64,000 nucleotides of DNA from Mercenaria mercenaria. Taxonomy: Eukaryota; Mollusca; Bivalvia; Venerida; Veneridae. The notes beneath the pieces are model-generated. The model searched no databases, was not told the DNA's origin, and was given only the letters and a program-made list of their open reading frames with translations. The stretch lies in contig NC_069363.1 in NCBI RefSeq assembly GCF_021730395.1, positions 48,041,001-48,105,000 of the forward strand. Reading direction: 5' to 3'. The translations under genes and the position numbers were made by a program. Shown here in pieces: positions 12,331-25,900 of the stretch; positions within the stretch are counted from its first letter, which is position 1, and each line of letters begins with the position of its first letter.

Positions 12331-12790
12331 AGGATTTAGGAGAAAAGCATCATGGAGTCTTACACTTTATTAGTCATCGCACCATCAAATAGGAAAGCGT
12401 AGCAATTAACTGTAGAGGGGTCAATAACTAAACAAGCGCTGTGCTTCAAGATTTTTGCATCGTATCCTCTTTTGATAAACGTTTTAACCAATTTTACAAA
12501 TATTTGATTAAAATAAGGGGTATGTTAAATTTTCCGAATTTTATCAACTAGGTCTCCATGGTATGCCGCGTGTGTAAGTCCAAGTTTTAAAAGTGTTTTA
12601 AGGGGCGTATTGTATATTTCTAACAGTTCCGACGATCTGTAGTAAAATTTACTAAAAGCTTTCCGTAGCTTATGATAACGGTAACCCTGTTGTAACAATT
12701 TCTTGGTGATAATGTAGATTTCTATCATTGAAATCATCTATTTTTGAGCAAGCTCTTGCAAAACGAATAAGCTGTGAAATCGTATGATAT
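12331..12790 (-). mobile_element. Fossil reverse-transcriptase-type element, C-terminal fragment
   Basis: A minus-strand frame at 12525-12737 contains QQGYRYHKLRKAFSKFYYR and HGDLVDKIRKI, and neighbouring sequence contains LIKRGYDAKILKH and ACLVIDPSTV. I recall these blocks from the C-terminal part of reverse-transcriptase-type ORFs abundant in bivalves and cnidarians. The clade is not determined. It is a broken, old fragment. It lies next to, and in the same orientation as, the Ty3/Gypsy fossil, but I have no evidence that they are one element. Confidence 0.4.
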
Positions 12791-12835
12791 TGCTCCAGGG
12801 ACATAACACTGTTCCACTAATTATGTTGCACAAAT

Positions 12836-14947
12836 TTAATCTTTCTGGTAAGGGAACATTTCATCCAGATCTAGTTTGATAAAGGGCAGGTGAAGCTGGG
12901 CTTGTAACATTTTCCAGCTTAATTGGATCTGGGGAAATTGTAGGACTAGAAGGTTGTGGCTTTGTAAATTCATGAGTGGAGCTGGTAGGATAGCTGGAAG
13001 TGATGGGAAATCAATCTCAGCAAATGGTTTCTCACGCGATTTTAATATATGGCGTCTATTCCTTCTGTACATATAACCATCCTCTGTCCTCACAATGTAA
13101 TATCTATCGTTAACTAGAAACTACAGCTGGTTGCCAAGTTTTACCTTGTCTTATCCTAATACCTTTACCTTTTTCGAGGGATTTCATGGGTCTGGCAGAT
13201 CTATCCTAGTAAAATTTTAACCTGTTTTTTTATATTCTGCATTCTGTGTCGACACTCGATTTGTCTGGTATTCTAGGTTCAAGGTTGGAATCTGTTACTG
13301 GTAAAATTGACCTAAGCTGTCTAGACAAAAGCAGCTGTGCAGGTGTCTTACCACAAGCTAAAGGGGCATTCCTGTACTCAAGAAGTGCTATGTAGGGATC
13401 CGTACCAGCCTGTGTGGACTTACGTGGCTGTACGTTGGACTTAACGTTCTGTGGTTAAAGTCCCATTCTCTAGCAAAGTCAGCAAAACTTTGACAGGTTT
13501 AATAGCTAGCATTGTCACTTATCAGGCTTTCAGGGATTCCATGTCTACTGAAGTAGCTTTTCAATTTCTGGATAATATTTTGAGTTCTTGTGCTTGTTAA
13601 CTGACTAAGCTCCAATTACCTACTGTAGTAATCAACTAGTACAATGAAATCTTTACCTTGCCATGTAAATATGTCGGTTGCAACTGTCAGCGATGGCCTA
13701 TCCGGTACTGGTGTTTGAATCATATGTTCTTTCACATTTTCTGACCTATGTTCAAGACATACTGGGCAATCCATAACTCTCTCTTTTATATCATTGAACA
13801 TTTTTGGCCAAAATAGTATCTCCTTGGCTCTTTGTGTACATTGTACGTTGGTCAGGCCATACCTCAAGAAATGTTTGTTTTAGGGTTCGTGACTGTGGGT
13901 TTGTTTCGGTAACATCTCTGATCTGTCTCATTTTCTGATCACTGACTGGGAAATTGGACATAACAGCATGTAGATGTATATCCATGTCTGGACATATATC
14001 TGTATCAGTGTCTGGTAAGAATTTTCTTGACAAAGTATCCGCGACTGGAATATCACGACCACTGATGTGTTTGACCTCTAGGTCGTATTTTTGTTATTGC
14101 AATAGCATACGCAGTAACCATGGGGGTGCACTTAAAGGGTTTTTTTTTAAATATGGCCTTCAGGGACTTGTGGTCGGATTGGACATTCACATGTCTACCA
14201 TACAAGTAATTATGGTATCTCTTACATGTAAAAACTATGCTATAAAGTTCCTTCTATATTTGGGCATAGTTTCTCTCATCTTGGGTAAGAGACTTAAATG
14301 CAAAGCCCACTGGCCTTCCTTCTTGCATAAGTACAGCACCTAGGCCATTCTTTAAGGCATCTACTTGGAGTGTTATTTCCTTATTAGGATCAAAATAGAC
14401 CAAAACTGGACCAGGGTTCTGTGTGATAACCTCTTTGATTTTCTGGAATGCTTCACCTTGGGGCTTATCCCAGGAGAATTCCACGTCCTTGGAAAGTAAA
14501 GCTCTCAAAGGGTTAGTTAGCCCGGCAAGATTTGGAGCAAATGTCTGCAAATAGGTCACTATACCTAATAAAAGTTTCAAGTTCAGACTTACAAGTAGGA
14601 GGTGGCATTTCCTTGATTGCTTTGACCTTGGAAGGATCCATCTTAAGACCGTCAGCAGTAAGCAATTGTCCAAAGAATGATATATGAGATTTTCCAATCT
14701 CCATTTTCTCTGGATTAAGTCTGATACCTTTTCCACGACATCTGGTCGTAAGTCTGTCAAAATTCCGGTTATGATCAGTCCTGTCCTTACCAAAAACTAC
14801 AATGTCGTCAACAGTTGTCTTGATGCCTTGAAGTCCTTCTAGACATTCGTCCATTTTCTGCTGAAACATGTCTTGGCTACATAAAAGACCAAACGGTAGC
14901 CTAGGAAACATAAATCTCCCAAATGGAGAATTGATAGTGTCTACCAT
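12836..14947 (-). mobile_element. Fossil Ty3/Gypsy-type LTR retrotransposon, pol region
   Basis: Read on the minus strand in the order reverse transcriptase, RNase H, integrase. Recognisable parts: the RT active-site block (VDDIVVFG) at about 14800, RNase H-like sequence at about 14280-14450, the integrase zinc-binding and core blocks (CPVCLEHR; FIVLVDYYSR) at about 13620-13860, and an integrase C-terminal block (RRNRRH) at about 13040. No gag and no flanking long terminal repeats are visible. It is an old remnant, broken in several places. Confidence 0.8.
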
Positions 14948-15063
14948 ACTATATGCTGATGTAATAAGCTATCATTCATATTAAAATGAGATAACATTCA
15001 TTACCAGAAGCGGTATCAAAGAACAAAGGAAACAAAGAAGAAATAAACTTATCCTTTCATATC

Positions 15064-15655
15064 TTCAGTCACACTACACCGTATAACGTTAACGGACGCC
15101 AAACGTATAGAAAAATTGCGGCAGAAAGTTATCCGGTGACTAAAGGCATCCCCCACTCGGTGCTCTCGCGATCGGTGTTTGGGGCGCATAAAAAGCACAG
15201 TGACCGCAAGATAAACGAACATTTATAGGACGAACAACGTTCAATTAACGGATATCACCGTACTAGTAACGGACTTGTACCGCGTAAAACGTAAGCGCAA
15301 CGCATGTGAAACTGACAAAACGTTCTTGTCAGTTATCGTCCGTTGAACATACGTTACAGCTATTGAATGTCCGGTAGTAGTCCGGCCCTGAATCAGGTCC
15401 AAGGACAAGAAAAATGCGGACCGGACAAGTACAGAATAGGGAACGCACGAGTAACGAATAAAACGCATATCAGCGCATTGCTGCCGTTCATCTGACGGAC
15501 AACTTTGTCCGATGGTGTACGTTCTAAATTTTAAACATGCTCAAAACATTCCACCGGATTAAACGGAAAAGAAACGCATGCGGAAGGACACGAACGGATT
15601 GAAAATTTTATTATACGTTGGACGTCCGTTCTCGCTATACGGTGTAGTGTGATTG
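15064..15655. mobile_element. Non-autonomous element with inverted ends
   Basis: The left end reads TCAGTCACACTACACCGTAT and the right end TATACGGTGTAGTGTGATTGA, that is, inverted ends of about 20 bp. The interior is GC-richer than its surroundings and holds several AACGGAC/GTCCG words in both orientations, suggesting internal foldback. No transposase is seen. It abuts the 5' side of the Ty3/Gypsy remnant. Confidence 0.6.
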
Positions 15656-15659
15656 AGAC

Positions 15660-16706
15660 TTAAGTACTGAAGTACAATGATTAGTTCCTTTACGTAAAGA
15701 GAGATTTTATAAGTTTTAAAAAACAAGCTCTGGATAAGATATGAACAAAAACGAAACAAGGATAAAAGTCAAACAGGAAAAGCCACATTCAAAGAAAACA
15801 GTTGCCTATGTAAATCACTGTTTCACTTGAATGCTTTTAACTGAATTAGAGGAATAATTTGGTTTATCACGTGTTTGACGTCATTGGAGTGAAATAGAAC
15901 CGTTACATAATTTCGGCATCACAGTAGTGTGATAAAGCTGTGACGTTGATGTCATTTTAAATATAGGAGACGTTAATATAATTGCTTTGTCTATCATAGG
16001 TAAAGAAAGAAGAAACTGTAATGTATCAGCAAGAAAAGCCTACATGTGATAGAAAGAATAAGTATATTTGCCTTTCCAGATTGAGTTCATTAAACCCGTT
16101 AAATAAAAAATTAATTATAAAATCCTCGACAGAACCTCGCATATTATTGTTTTATTCAACTCGTTTATTAAGTGATGAAAATACACTCATGTAATATCCT
16201 CTATACGTGTACACTGTTATACTAATTGACCAAAAAACAATGAACTGAAATTGTAGAAGAAAAAGAATAATTTGTTCCATGTATATTAATTGTTGTACTG
16301 ATACAAACAAAGAACATAATGCGAAGTATTTTAATCCATATACACTAATTTACTCAAACAAACAATGGACTGAAAGATTAAAACTGTTGTATACCGTGAA
16401 TATTGTTTCACTATCATAAACAATAAACTGAAACAGATATAACACGGACCACTAGATTTTTATTCCTCAAAGTCTGATTAACATATCAAATACATTTCAT
16501 TTCATATATTTTCAATAAGCAGTATTGGACAAACAAAACGGCAAATATGTATATTGGTGTTGTCATTACTTACGAGGAAGGTCCCAAAATAAATCAATTA
16601 TCATCATAATAGTATACAAGTAAAGTCTTTTTTAACTTAATAGCTTTAAGCTTTGATTTCAACTAGTTGAAGTCTGGTAAGTTTGTCATCTGCTACTGTA
16701 AAGATA
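15660..16706. other. 3' flank of the claudin-like gene
   Basis: AT-rich, no coding signal. On the minus strand AATAAA at about 16458-16463, roughly 245 bases past the stop of the four-transmembrane gene, is a candidate polyadenylation signal. Several other AT-rich hexamers compete. Confidence 0.35.
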
Positions 16707-16903
16707 TCAAAGTGAGGATAACTGGAATCCTGGTTCACTTGTCTGCTTCGACAGCACAAAACATAAAGATATGAGAGATATAATCAAAGCGAGGCTTCCC
16801 CCTAGACCAGTAAGAAACAGCGAATACGGAAACAGGAATTGAAGACTGCCACTACTACGCTGACTGTCTGCGAAAATTCCAGCTGGCACTAGAGACAAGA
16901 TTC
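16707..16903 (-). CDS. Claudin-like gene, coding exon 3 (terminal)
   Basis: Begins after the acceptor TTATTTCAG and encodes residues 124-188: end of TM3 (ILSLVPAGIF), extracellular loop 2 and TM4 (SLFLTGLGGSLALIISLISL), then a short tail and stop. Confidence 0.85.
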
Positions 16904-19900
16904 CTGAAATAAGTTAAGATTTTATTAGTTTACATAACATTATAATATTGATCATATAGATATGTGAATGTTTGTAAGTATTCAAACCCAGGCTACGTCT
17001 CTTAATTTATATTTGTATAAATATATCCCAAGATCGGAATTTGATTCATACTATAAATGAGTATTCTCATGTGTTCAGTGGTGTCTTTTGTTCTGAGGAT
17101 AATTAAATTCCTTTCCAGACTATATGTTTGTTTGCATAATTTTCAAAACGCTATATTCTTTATTCACACGTTTGTACACAAGCGTAGACTTCACTCTGAT
17201 AAACGTCAGGTTTAAATTTCAACATATGAGCCGTGCCATGGGAAAACCAACATAGTGGGTTTGCGACCAACATGGATCCTGACCATTAAACCGCGCAGTC
17301 TGGTCAGGATCCATGCTGTTCGCTTTTAAAGCCTACTGCAATTAGAGAAACCATTAGCGAACATCATGGATCCTGACCAGACTGCGCGGATGCGCAGGCT
17401 GGTCTGGATCCATGCTGGTCGCAAAGCCACTATGTCGGTTTTCCCATGGCACGGCTCATATGGTAGCCGACTTATTATAATCTGATCAAATCAGTTCTCG
17501 ATGCGTTCGAATAAGAATTCAACATGGCTTACTTTAACAAAGAAAATAAAACAATTTTCAATATGAAATTTTATATATATTTTACACATGTATGCTTTGT
17601 GACAACGGTGTCTTTCTGATAGAGCATTGTCATTCAGCAAACGCACGTTGGTAATAAACATGACAAACGTTTTCTTTTTATTTTTATAGAACAGTTCCTT
17701 GTATATACAGACAAAGCAAATCATTGATTCTTCTATAATATGGCATACGTGACTTTTTATATGATGGTACTTTTTTTTCAACACAGTGTCTTTTGTCTGG
17801 ATCTTCACCTTTTGGTAGCACTAAAAACATGTTTTCTCCTTTGGTACAACATTTTAGAATGTTAGAATTTTTAGAATTTTAAAAGTTCATTCTTTGTGAA
17901 TATAGTTTTGACAAGATCAAGTGTCTCTTCAACAGTAAGCAAATGCGATATTCATTTGGATATGTTCATATTATAAACATGTTGAAGCGACACCGTTATA
18001 CTAGTAATATGTTCAGGTACTGTTTCTAACTTTTCATAAATGTTTTGCCTAATTGTTGATTTTGAATCTCTACTGCAGTATGTACTGTTTCGTTGAAGAT
18101 ATTAGAATTTATTGCATTTTTGAACGAACTGAATGTTGGGTATCACCCATCAAAAATATTCTAGTTTTACATTTCTCTAATTGGCGTGTAACTTATGAAG
18201 AGAATATTCTCATTATGTTTTTTAAAGAACATATTCATAAAAATCCCTGATTTTAGACATGTACATATTTTATAATTACTCTTGCATATGTATTAACAGC
18301 AAATGAGATTACGATTGAAAACAAAAAAAAAATATCTGTTTAAAAGATGGTCGGCGAATTGTAATAAGACAGACGTTTATGAGGTTTCATATCATTTGTG
18401 TTATTCTATCATCATTCTAACATTTTGCAAATAGCAAAACTAAACACGACACTTTAACAATTTAAAATGGTTTTCTTTTAATTTTTCATAAAGGTTTCGT
18501 AGGGGTGCAATTTTGTTTCATTTTTTTTTTTACGACGAATAATTACAGCAGTGGTCCGTAAGCCACTTCTATACATGGAAGAGCCCGCCCGCTTAGCTCA
18601 ATAGGGAGAGCGTTGGTCTACGGATCGCGGGGTCGTGAGTTCGATCCCCGGGCGGGGCGTATGTTATCCGTGACGATTCGATAAAAGACATTGTGTCTGA
18701 AATCATTCGTCCCCAACCTCTGATATTTCATGTGGGGAAGTTGGTAGTTACTTGCGGAGAACAGGTTTGTACTGGTACAGAATCCAGGAACACTGGTTAG
18801 GTTAACTGCCCGCCGTTACATGACTGAAATACTGTTGAAAAACAACGGCGTTAGACCCAATAGATACATGTATATCAATATTCTTGCTAAATATACTGAG
18901 CGAAACGTAGCTTTAAAAGTGTAACTTGAGACACGTGGCATAGGTTACGAATTCGTTCTCAGACGGCGTTCGCCGAAAAAAACTGAAACCTTTCTTAATG
19001 TAATAGTTACTTGTTTTTCACCACAAACACAAATATGGTATATTTATCCGCTGAACTTGATGCATTTTATGAGGATCACTGAAGCTAATGTTCATTTGAG
19101 CTTATATACCTTGAGATGTAAACAAAATGTCACATTTCTAGAAGTGTTATAGGACATATAGAATGGATCTGTTTATATGTTAATATCTGGACATTTGGGC
19201 GTGACAGAAATACAGCTGTTGAAATATGTCACCTATAAATAACTATAAAACATTATTATTAGATGGGAACAGGTTTTATTATTTCATGTGACATTCATTG
19301 TAAACATTTAAGCATATCTGAATGGCCTGACCTATCACCGTATTTAAGTGTTATTTTCATTCCAGATCCATATGCCTTTCTTGAAATATGATTTTACAAA
19401 TTACGTTACCCCTAAAATGCCGATTTAAACTACATGTACAAATATCTCTAGCGTTTAGCATAAAGACAAAACTATTTTCTGATGCATTCAGTGTCTTTAG
19501 AATTTTGGAATGTTGCCGTTCTTTTCAAAACATACGAGGGTTAATAGTAGCTGAGTAGGACCTTTGGCATGTCCATGTCACTAAAACCGTTTTGCAAGCT
19601 GACAGTTACCAAATTAAAGATTTCTTCTTTTAATACTAGTATCAGCGTTACATCTATTTACGGGTTTTTAGGTAAACATATTAGTATTCTACCTTTGGCT
19701 ACAAACATGTATGACAGGCCTAATGTCTCTGTGAAGAAAAAGCATATAAATCTTCTCAAGTTTTGTGTATGGTTTGCATTTAATTTTTGTTATTCTTTAT
19801 CTAAAAATATTTCTTTATATAGTGCTTTCATTTCTTGCTTAAACGAATCATATCTTAAATTTTGTTAGTTGTAAGTATCATATATTTCATTACATCACAT

Positions 19901-22900
19901 GATAAAACTCATTCAAATTCTGCTTTTATGCACCCAAAGTCGATTGTACTTGTTTACAATTTTAAGATTCATTTAATGTATTTATGCAGCAACATGCTTT
20001 CATTTTCAGATTTTGAAGTTTTAATCTTCTCTTATGTTGTATTAGCAACGCAGTCATTTGAACAAACTTTAAATTGTATGGTAACACTTAAACATTGCCA
20101 TTTCGGTAGATTATGCATTGTACAATGAACCTCTTGTGTCAGTTATTTTGAATCTTTACTAAAGTCATTGTTATAAAGCACATACAATTCAGGAAAAAAT
20201 ACCAGTGTATGAACATATATGCTAAGGCATGTTAGAAGAAAGTGAATATATTGTATCGTAAATATTCAATATGTTTTAAGATTAAGGTTACAACCTTTCG
20301 ACGGCCAGCACATTTTTATACAATCTCGCCAGGCATACATATGTTTTTTACAATACAGAAAATGACGTCAGATGACGTCAGATGACCTTCAGCTTTCCCG
20401 GAAGTAAGGAAAATGAAAGTACACAGCTTAAACTTGAAAACAAAAGTCGCATTGCCATTGGTCGATTGCCAGGGTTCACACGCAGTGGTCGCCCTGTCAA
20501 AATGTATGCGTGTGGACTTCTACTTTTTTTTGCTAATGAGAAGTCACTTTTCAGCACTTTCGAACGAATTAAAAATTCTGTTGGTACTTCGTCAAACCGT
20601 TTCCAAGACGATAATGCATTTGGATCAGCATTTTCACGTCGGCACCATTTAACACAAAAAAGTTTCGATGGATTCTGCAATCTGACAACGACATGCATCA
20701 AAGTTAGTATTTGAAGGAATTCTGTATTTAGGCCCTTTAAAAATAAATTACGAATACATTTGTCTTTGATAATATCAAAATTACCAGTGATGACATGGCC
20801 TGCATCTGAATAGCAACATTTTGAGTGTTTACATTCACAGGAAGTTGGAGTATTTGTACATACATCTAGGTCTGAAACAATTTTATTGTAACTGAATATG
20901 ATATTTCCTACAGGTGTTTTAAATTTATAACAGATAATCAGAACTTCAGAGTTTCTGAAATATTTCGGTACAGAATCAATGACACGTTTATCTCGAAATA
21001 TACTAGGCACATCGATGAAGTCAATACCTTTATTCATAAAATATATCTTAAGGAAATGTCTGTCATGGTCAGATTGAGTGTCGATATGTGGACGGAGAAT
21101 ATGTTGTGTATAACTTTGAATAAGATATGATACATTGTAAAAAAGGATCTGTTTGTATAACATACTGGTCCGTTTCCTCGTCTAGTTTTTAAGAGACTGA
21201 AAAGATAAAGATGAGAGACGAGAAAGCATCGAGTGTCTACCAGAGTTTGAAAGAATTAAATCAAGGTCTGCAACGGACATATTGACTTTAGATTTGCGCT
21301 TAATATTTTCACTACGTCAGATTCTATGAGATCTGTATTTACGTTTTCTAATGTTTAAAATTGAAAAGATATCAATATCAGGGTTTTTGGAGATATTACC
21401 TTCTTGATATATATATTATCATTTAAGCCCAACGGAAAAGGTGACTGTAAATTTTTTATCCATTTGAATTCTGCTAAATGTCTGGCTTTAATTTTAAAAC
21501 TAGAGGTGGAATTTGTATCATAAACGAGTTGTTCTACTGGTTGAATTGTAACCTGATCAAAAGTAAAGCCAGATTTACGAAAGTGTTGGTATAAAATGTA
21601 GCAAACTTGTTCCGACTACGTATTTTGTACGAATGTTCACGGAAAACGAATTATCAAAGATCGTCCAGCTTGGCCAACGTACTGAATACCACAATTTGGT
21701 GCGTTTCACGTCAGTACATGAATCATGTGGGAAGTATTTCAGTCAATGTCAGAATTGAGTTTTACATTATTCTTTAATACAGTAGAGTTTAAAGGTGAGA
21801 TGCAAATTCGCACCAAGTTCAAATAAGTGAAAATGTTAAGCGACAATTCAACACAAAACGGTAAAAAAGCGCTAGAGGTCCCTACAGGTGCCGTGTGACG
21901 GGATAACTAAAATGGACCCGAATGCCAGAGAACACAGAATCTACAACACGGTATAAACCACTCCTCATCTTTGACGGAGGCCGAGAGTTTAGAAGGCATA
22001 ACAATCCCTGAAGGATGAAAATATAACAATATTGATTGAATGTACTGGGGGACTTTTAATGGCCACCACACGGAACAAACAACACAATTGTAAGCATATA
22101 AACAAGGAAGAATATCCAACAGGGAAAGCCGCGTTCTAAAAACGCAGCCTCCCCAAACGCGCACGCGATCAACACACGCACACCACACACACAAAGCAAA
22201 CACACAAGGATAAAACAAAGGAACACAGCGGGGCACCGCCTTGGAACGGACAGTGACAAAACCACCACTGGGGAGCTTAAACCGGTTTATGGTGCACCTA
22301 GCCTCATTCTTACCCCAACCATGCTCCAAAGTCACAGGACAGTGTAAATAAAAGTTATCCCCGCCAGGTTATACAACGGTTGACGCACGGACCGGTAAGA
22401 GAGCATTATGACGTCAAATTGTGGCATGACATGGCATACATTACTCCTCGTGTAAATGATGTCCATCATAATATTTATTAAAATATTTCAATGAGCATGT
22501 CAGAATGAAAACAATCGTTTCATAAAGGACAAAACCAAACTTGTATTCAATCTTGTCGTGTAGTCTACATAACAGCACAATGCACAGTTGCAATGGAACT
22601 AGAACTATTGTTCTAAACATCAGCTTTCTTTTCAAACTTTTACTCCTACTTTCTTTTCTTTCCTATTCTCTATGTCACTTTAGACCCTGGAATGCCTCAC
22701 CCTACAGTATTTTTAGTCCAGGAATTACTAAATGTCTGTGGATCTAACGTTATATAGGGCGAGGGTAGGACTTTTTGCTGCATTACAAATGAAAATAAAG
22801 GGTCTGACACGCTTTACAAGTTTTGAGCTGATAACCTGAATGGCTTTGATACTACTTCTAGCGGGCGATGTCCATGAGAACCTTGGACCCGAATCAAACA

Positions 22901-25900
22901 GTAGCCTACCTTTTTCTGTGTCATCGTTATCTTCTTCTTTGACGTCTACTTATGATCTCATAAATGATTTTAAGAAACCACTATCTTTTGTACACTATAA
23001 TGTCCAGAGTGTTTTCCACAAACAAGACATATTACAAGGAGAACTCCAACACTTCGACGTCATCCCTTTTACCGAAACTTGGCTAAGTAATGATACTGAC
23101 TCTGACTCTATCATTTTTGAAAATTATGCTGCGCCTTTCAGAAAGGACAGACCTGGAGACAGCCATGGAGGCGTTCTGGTTTATGTTAAAATGATATCCC
23201 AGCTATTAGGAGATCTGATCTAGAGATTGCTGGAGTCGAGTGCATATGGATAGAACTTAGAATCATGCATAGAAAAATTCTTTATGGTACATGCTATCGC
23301 CCTCCTAACTCCTCCCCTCTTCTTTTATTAAATATAGAAAACTCTATCGGCCTTGCCTTCGACACAAACATAAACAGTGTAATCATCACAGGTGACTTCA
23401 ATCTAGATATGTTAAAACCGACAACACAAAGAAAAATCAACAATATAGCGAGACAATACAACATGAATCAGATCATAAATGAACTCATTTCACTGAAACA
23501 TTTCACTCTCTCATCGACCTTTTTTGGTGCATGCAGTGTTTATACATCCGGAGTTGGAGACCCCTTTCTTGACCAAAATCTTAGATTTCATTGTCCTGTC
23601 TATTGTTGTCTTAATTGTTCAAAGCCCAACTCAAAAAAATATAAGCGTAATATATGGAAGTTCGACCAGGGCAATTATGACAACCTGAGACGAGAAGCTG
23701 CCTCCTTCAACTGGGACTGCCTAAACAATGACGATATTGATACATATGCTTGCAATATTACTGATACAATTCTGTCTATATCAAAAAAGTATATTCCAAA
23801 CAAAATAGTTACCATCAGACAATCAGATCCTCCATGGATGCATAATGATATACGAAAACATATTAGAAAGAGAAAGAGGGCATACGATAATGCCAAACGC
23901 ACTCAAAATGAACATCACTGGAACATATATACAAACAAATAAGAAACACAACAACACAATTATTACGAAATGCAAAAGCTCAACTGTCACAAAATCTATC
24001 AAACAAACTTCAGAACGAAAACCTTAAAACATCTGACTACTGAAAACAGTTCATATCACCATCAAAAAACACACTTGTTCCACCACTAAATGACAATGGT
24101 AATTTATTTACATCAGATACAGTAAAGCAAACCTACTTAATAATTTCTTTCACACTCAAATCACTCGCAGTAGGTAAAGTGGCAGGGCCCTATAACGTAA
24201 ATGACAGGATCCTGAAGGAACTTTCACAGGAGCTTGCAAGACCACTCTGTCAGCTTTTTAACAAGTCCGTTAACACTGGTCGAATGCCATCCCAATGGAA
24301 ATTGGCTCATGTTTGTGCTGTTTTCAAGAAAAATTATCCTCAGCTAGTTTCTAATAACAGACCTATATCGCTTCTAAGCACAATTAGAAAAGCACTTGAA
24401 AAAATAATTCATAAGCATGTCTTTAACTTCTTTACAGCAAACAACACTATAACAGCTCTCCAATCTGGATTTGTTCCCAATGATTCAACTACTAACCAAC
24501 TTGTTTCTATATATAATACTTTTTGCCAAGCATTAGATGAAGGTAAAGAAGTTCGCGCGGTCTTCTGTGATATCTCTAAAGCTTTTGACCGAGTATGGCA
24601 CAAAGGTCTTCTGTTCAAGTTGGAATCTACCGGTATATCTGGAGACCTGCTAAATTGGTTTCGAGACTACTTATCCGAGCGAAAGCAGAAAGTTGTTTTT
24701 ACAGGAGGTTCTTCTCATACTGTATATATCTCAGCAGGTGTACCACAAGGTTCTATTCTTGGTCCTCTTCTTTTCATCGTCTTTATTAATGACATTGTCC
24801 TCAATATCAGTTCAACTATCAAACTCTTTGCTGATGATACTAGCTTATACACTGTTATTGTTAATCCCTTCACTGCAGCCGTAACCCTAAATTCCCACAT
24901 CCTTCTTTGTATATAAATGGTAGGGGTGCGTATCGGTCAAAATGATCGATACGATATTTGTATCGATACAAAATGATCGATATCCGATATATCATATGAT
25001 ATTTTCAAACAGAATAATAACAGAGTACAAGACCATTATAGTAATGCAATATGAACTTTATTACTCAATTCTAAGGTCGGTCTATTCCGAGTCAAAATCA
25101 CAGGACTTGGATACATTTGTCTTTAGGAAACAGAGGCAAGCATATTAGAATTGTTGTTTTACCTTTTTTTAATTAACTATTTTGAAGAAATAACTAACAG
25201 CTGATTCAATATTTCAGAATGGTATCTTTCAAAATGACATGACCTTCTCAGTTCAAATGATAACAAAAGGTGTGATAGTCTTTTTGTTATGATCAAATAG
25301 CCAGCAGTTAGCTGTCACCTCTGTCAATTTTGTTGTTCACAGCTTGATCTCGGTTAAAAAGAATACTCGATCTGTAATTAGTACCATAAATTTTGTGATT
25401 TATTAATATTTCTTTAATCAAAATACTTTCAAATTTGTATGAAATTAATTTTGTTTGAAAGAAAATTAAACCATTCGATCTTTTACGGAACGTAACGGCA
25501 ATCTTATATTTTAGCGGTGACAGTTAGCGCGGAGAGTAGTTTCCCTTTACCAAAATGGCGACCATCGGAAACAAACTTGTTTCGAAGTTGGAAAATCATC
25601 TATACCCGTGTATAATCTGCCGCCCACGATTGGGAAGGTCCCGGGGGTCAAAAAAATGCGCATTATACATAGGTATCAGCATTAATGAGGCCATTTACCA
25701 TGTAGTTAGCTTTTGATCGATATTTTGATCGATACAGGAACGTTCGATCCGATGTATCGATCGAACCCTGAATACCGGTATTCGATACATATCGAGAACC
25801 GGTACGCACCCCTAATAAATGGTGTTCTAATCAACGAGGTGACGTCTCACAAGCATCTTGGAGTTACATTTTCGAAGACGGAAATTGGCATGAATATATT

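Noticed and set aside
12836-14947. Intact LTR retrotransposon
   Set aside because: No gag, no long terminal repeats and the pol region is broken in several places; treated as a fossil.
20382-20714. 110-residue plus-strand frame
   Set aside because: Antisense to the Penelope-like frame. I considered a THAP-type domain but the required Cys/His spacing is absent.
21907-22335. 142-residue Cys/Val-rich minus-strand frame
   Set aside because: It reads through a CA-rich repeat shared with 11.9-12.1 kb; not a secreted Cys-rich protein.
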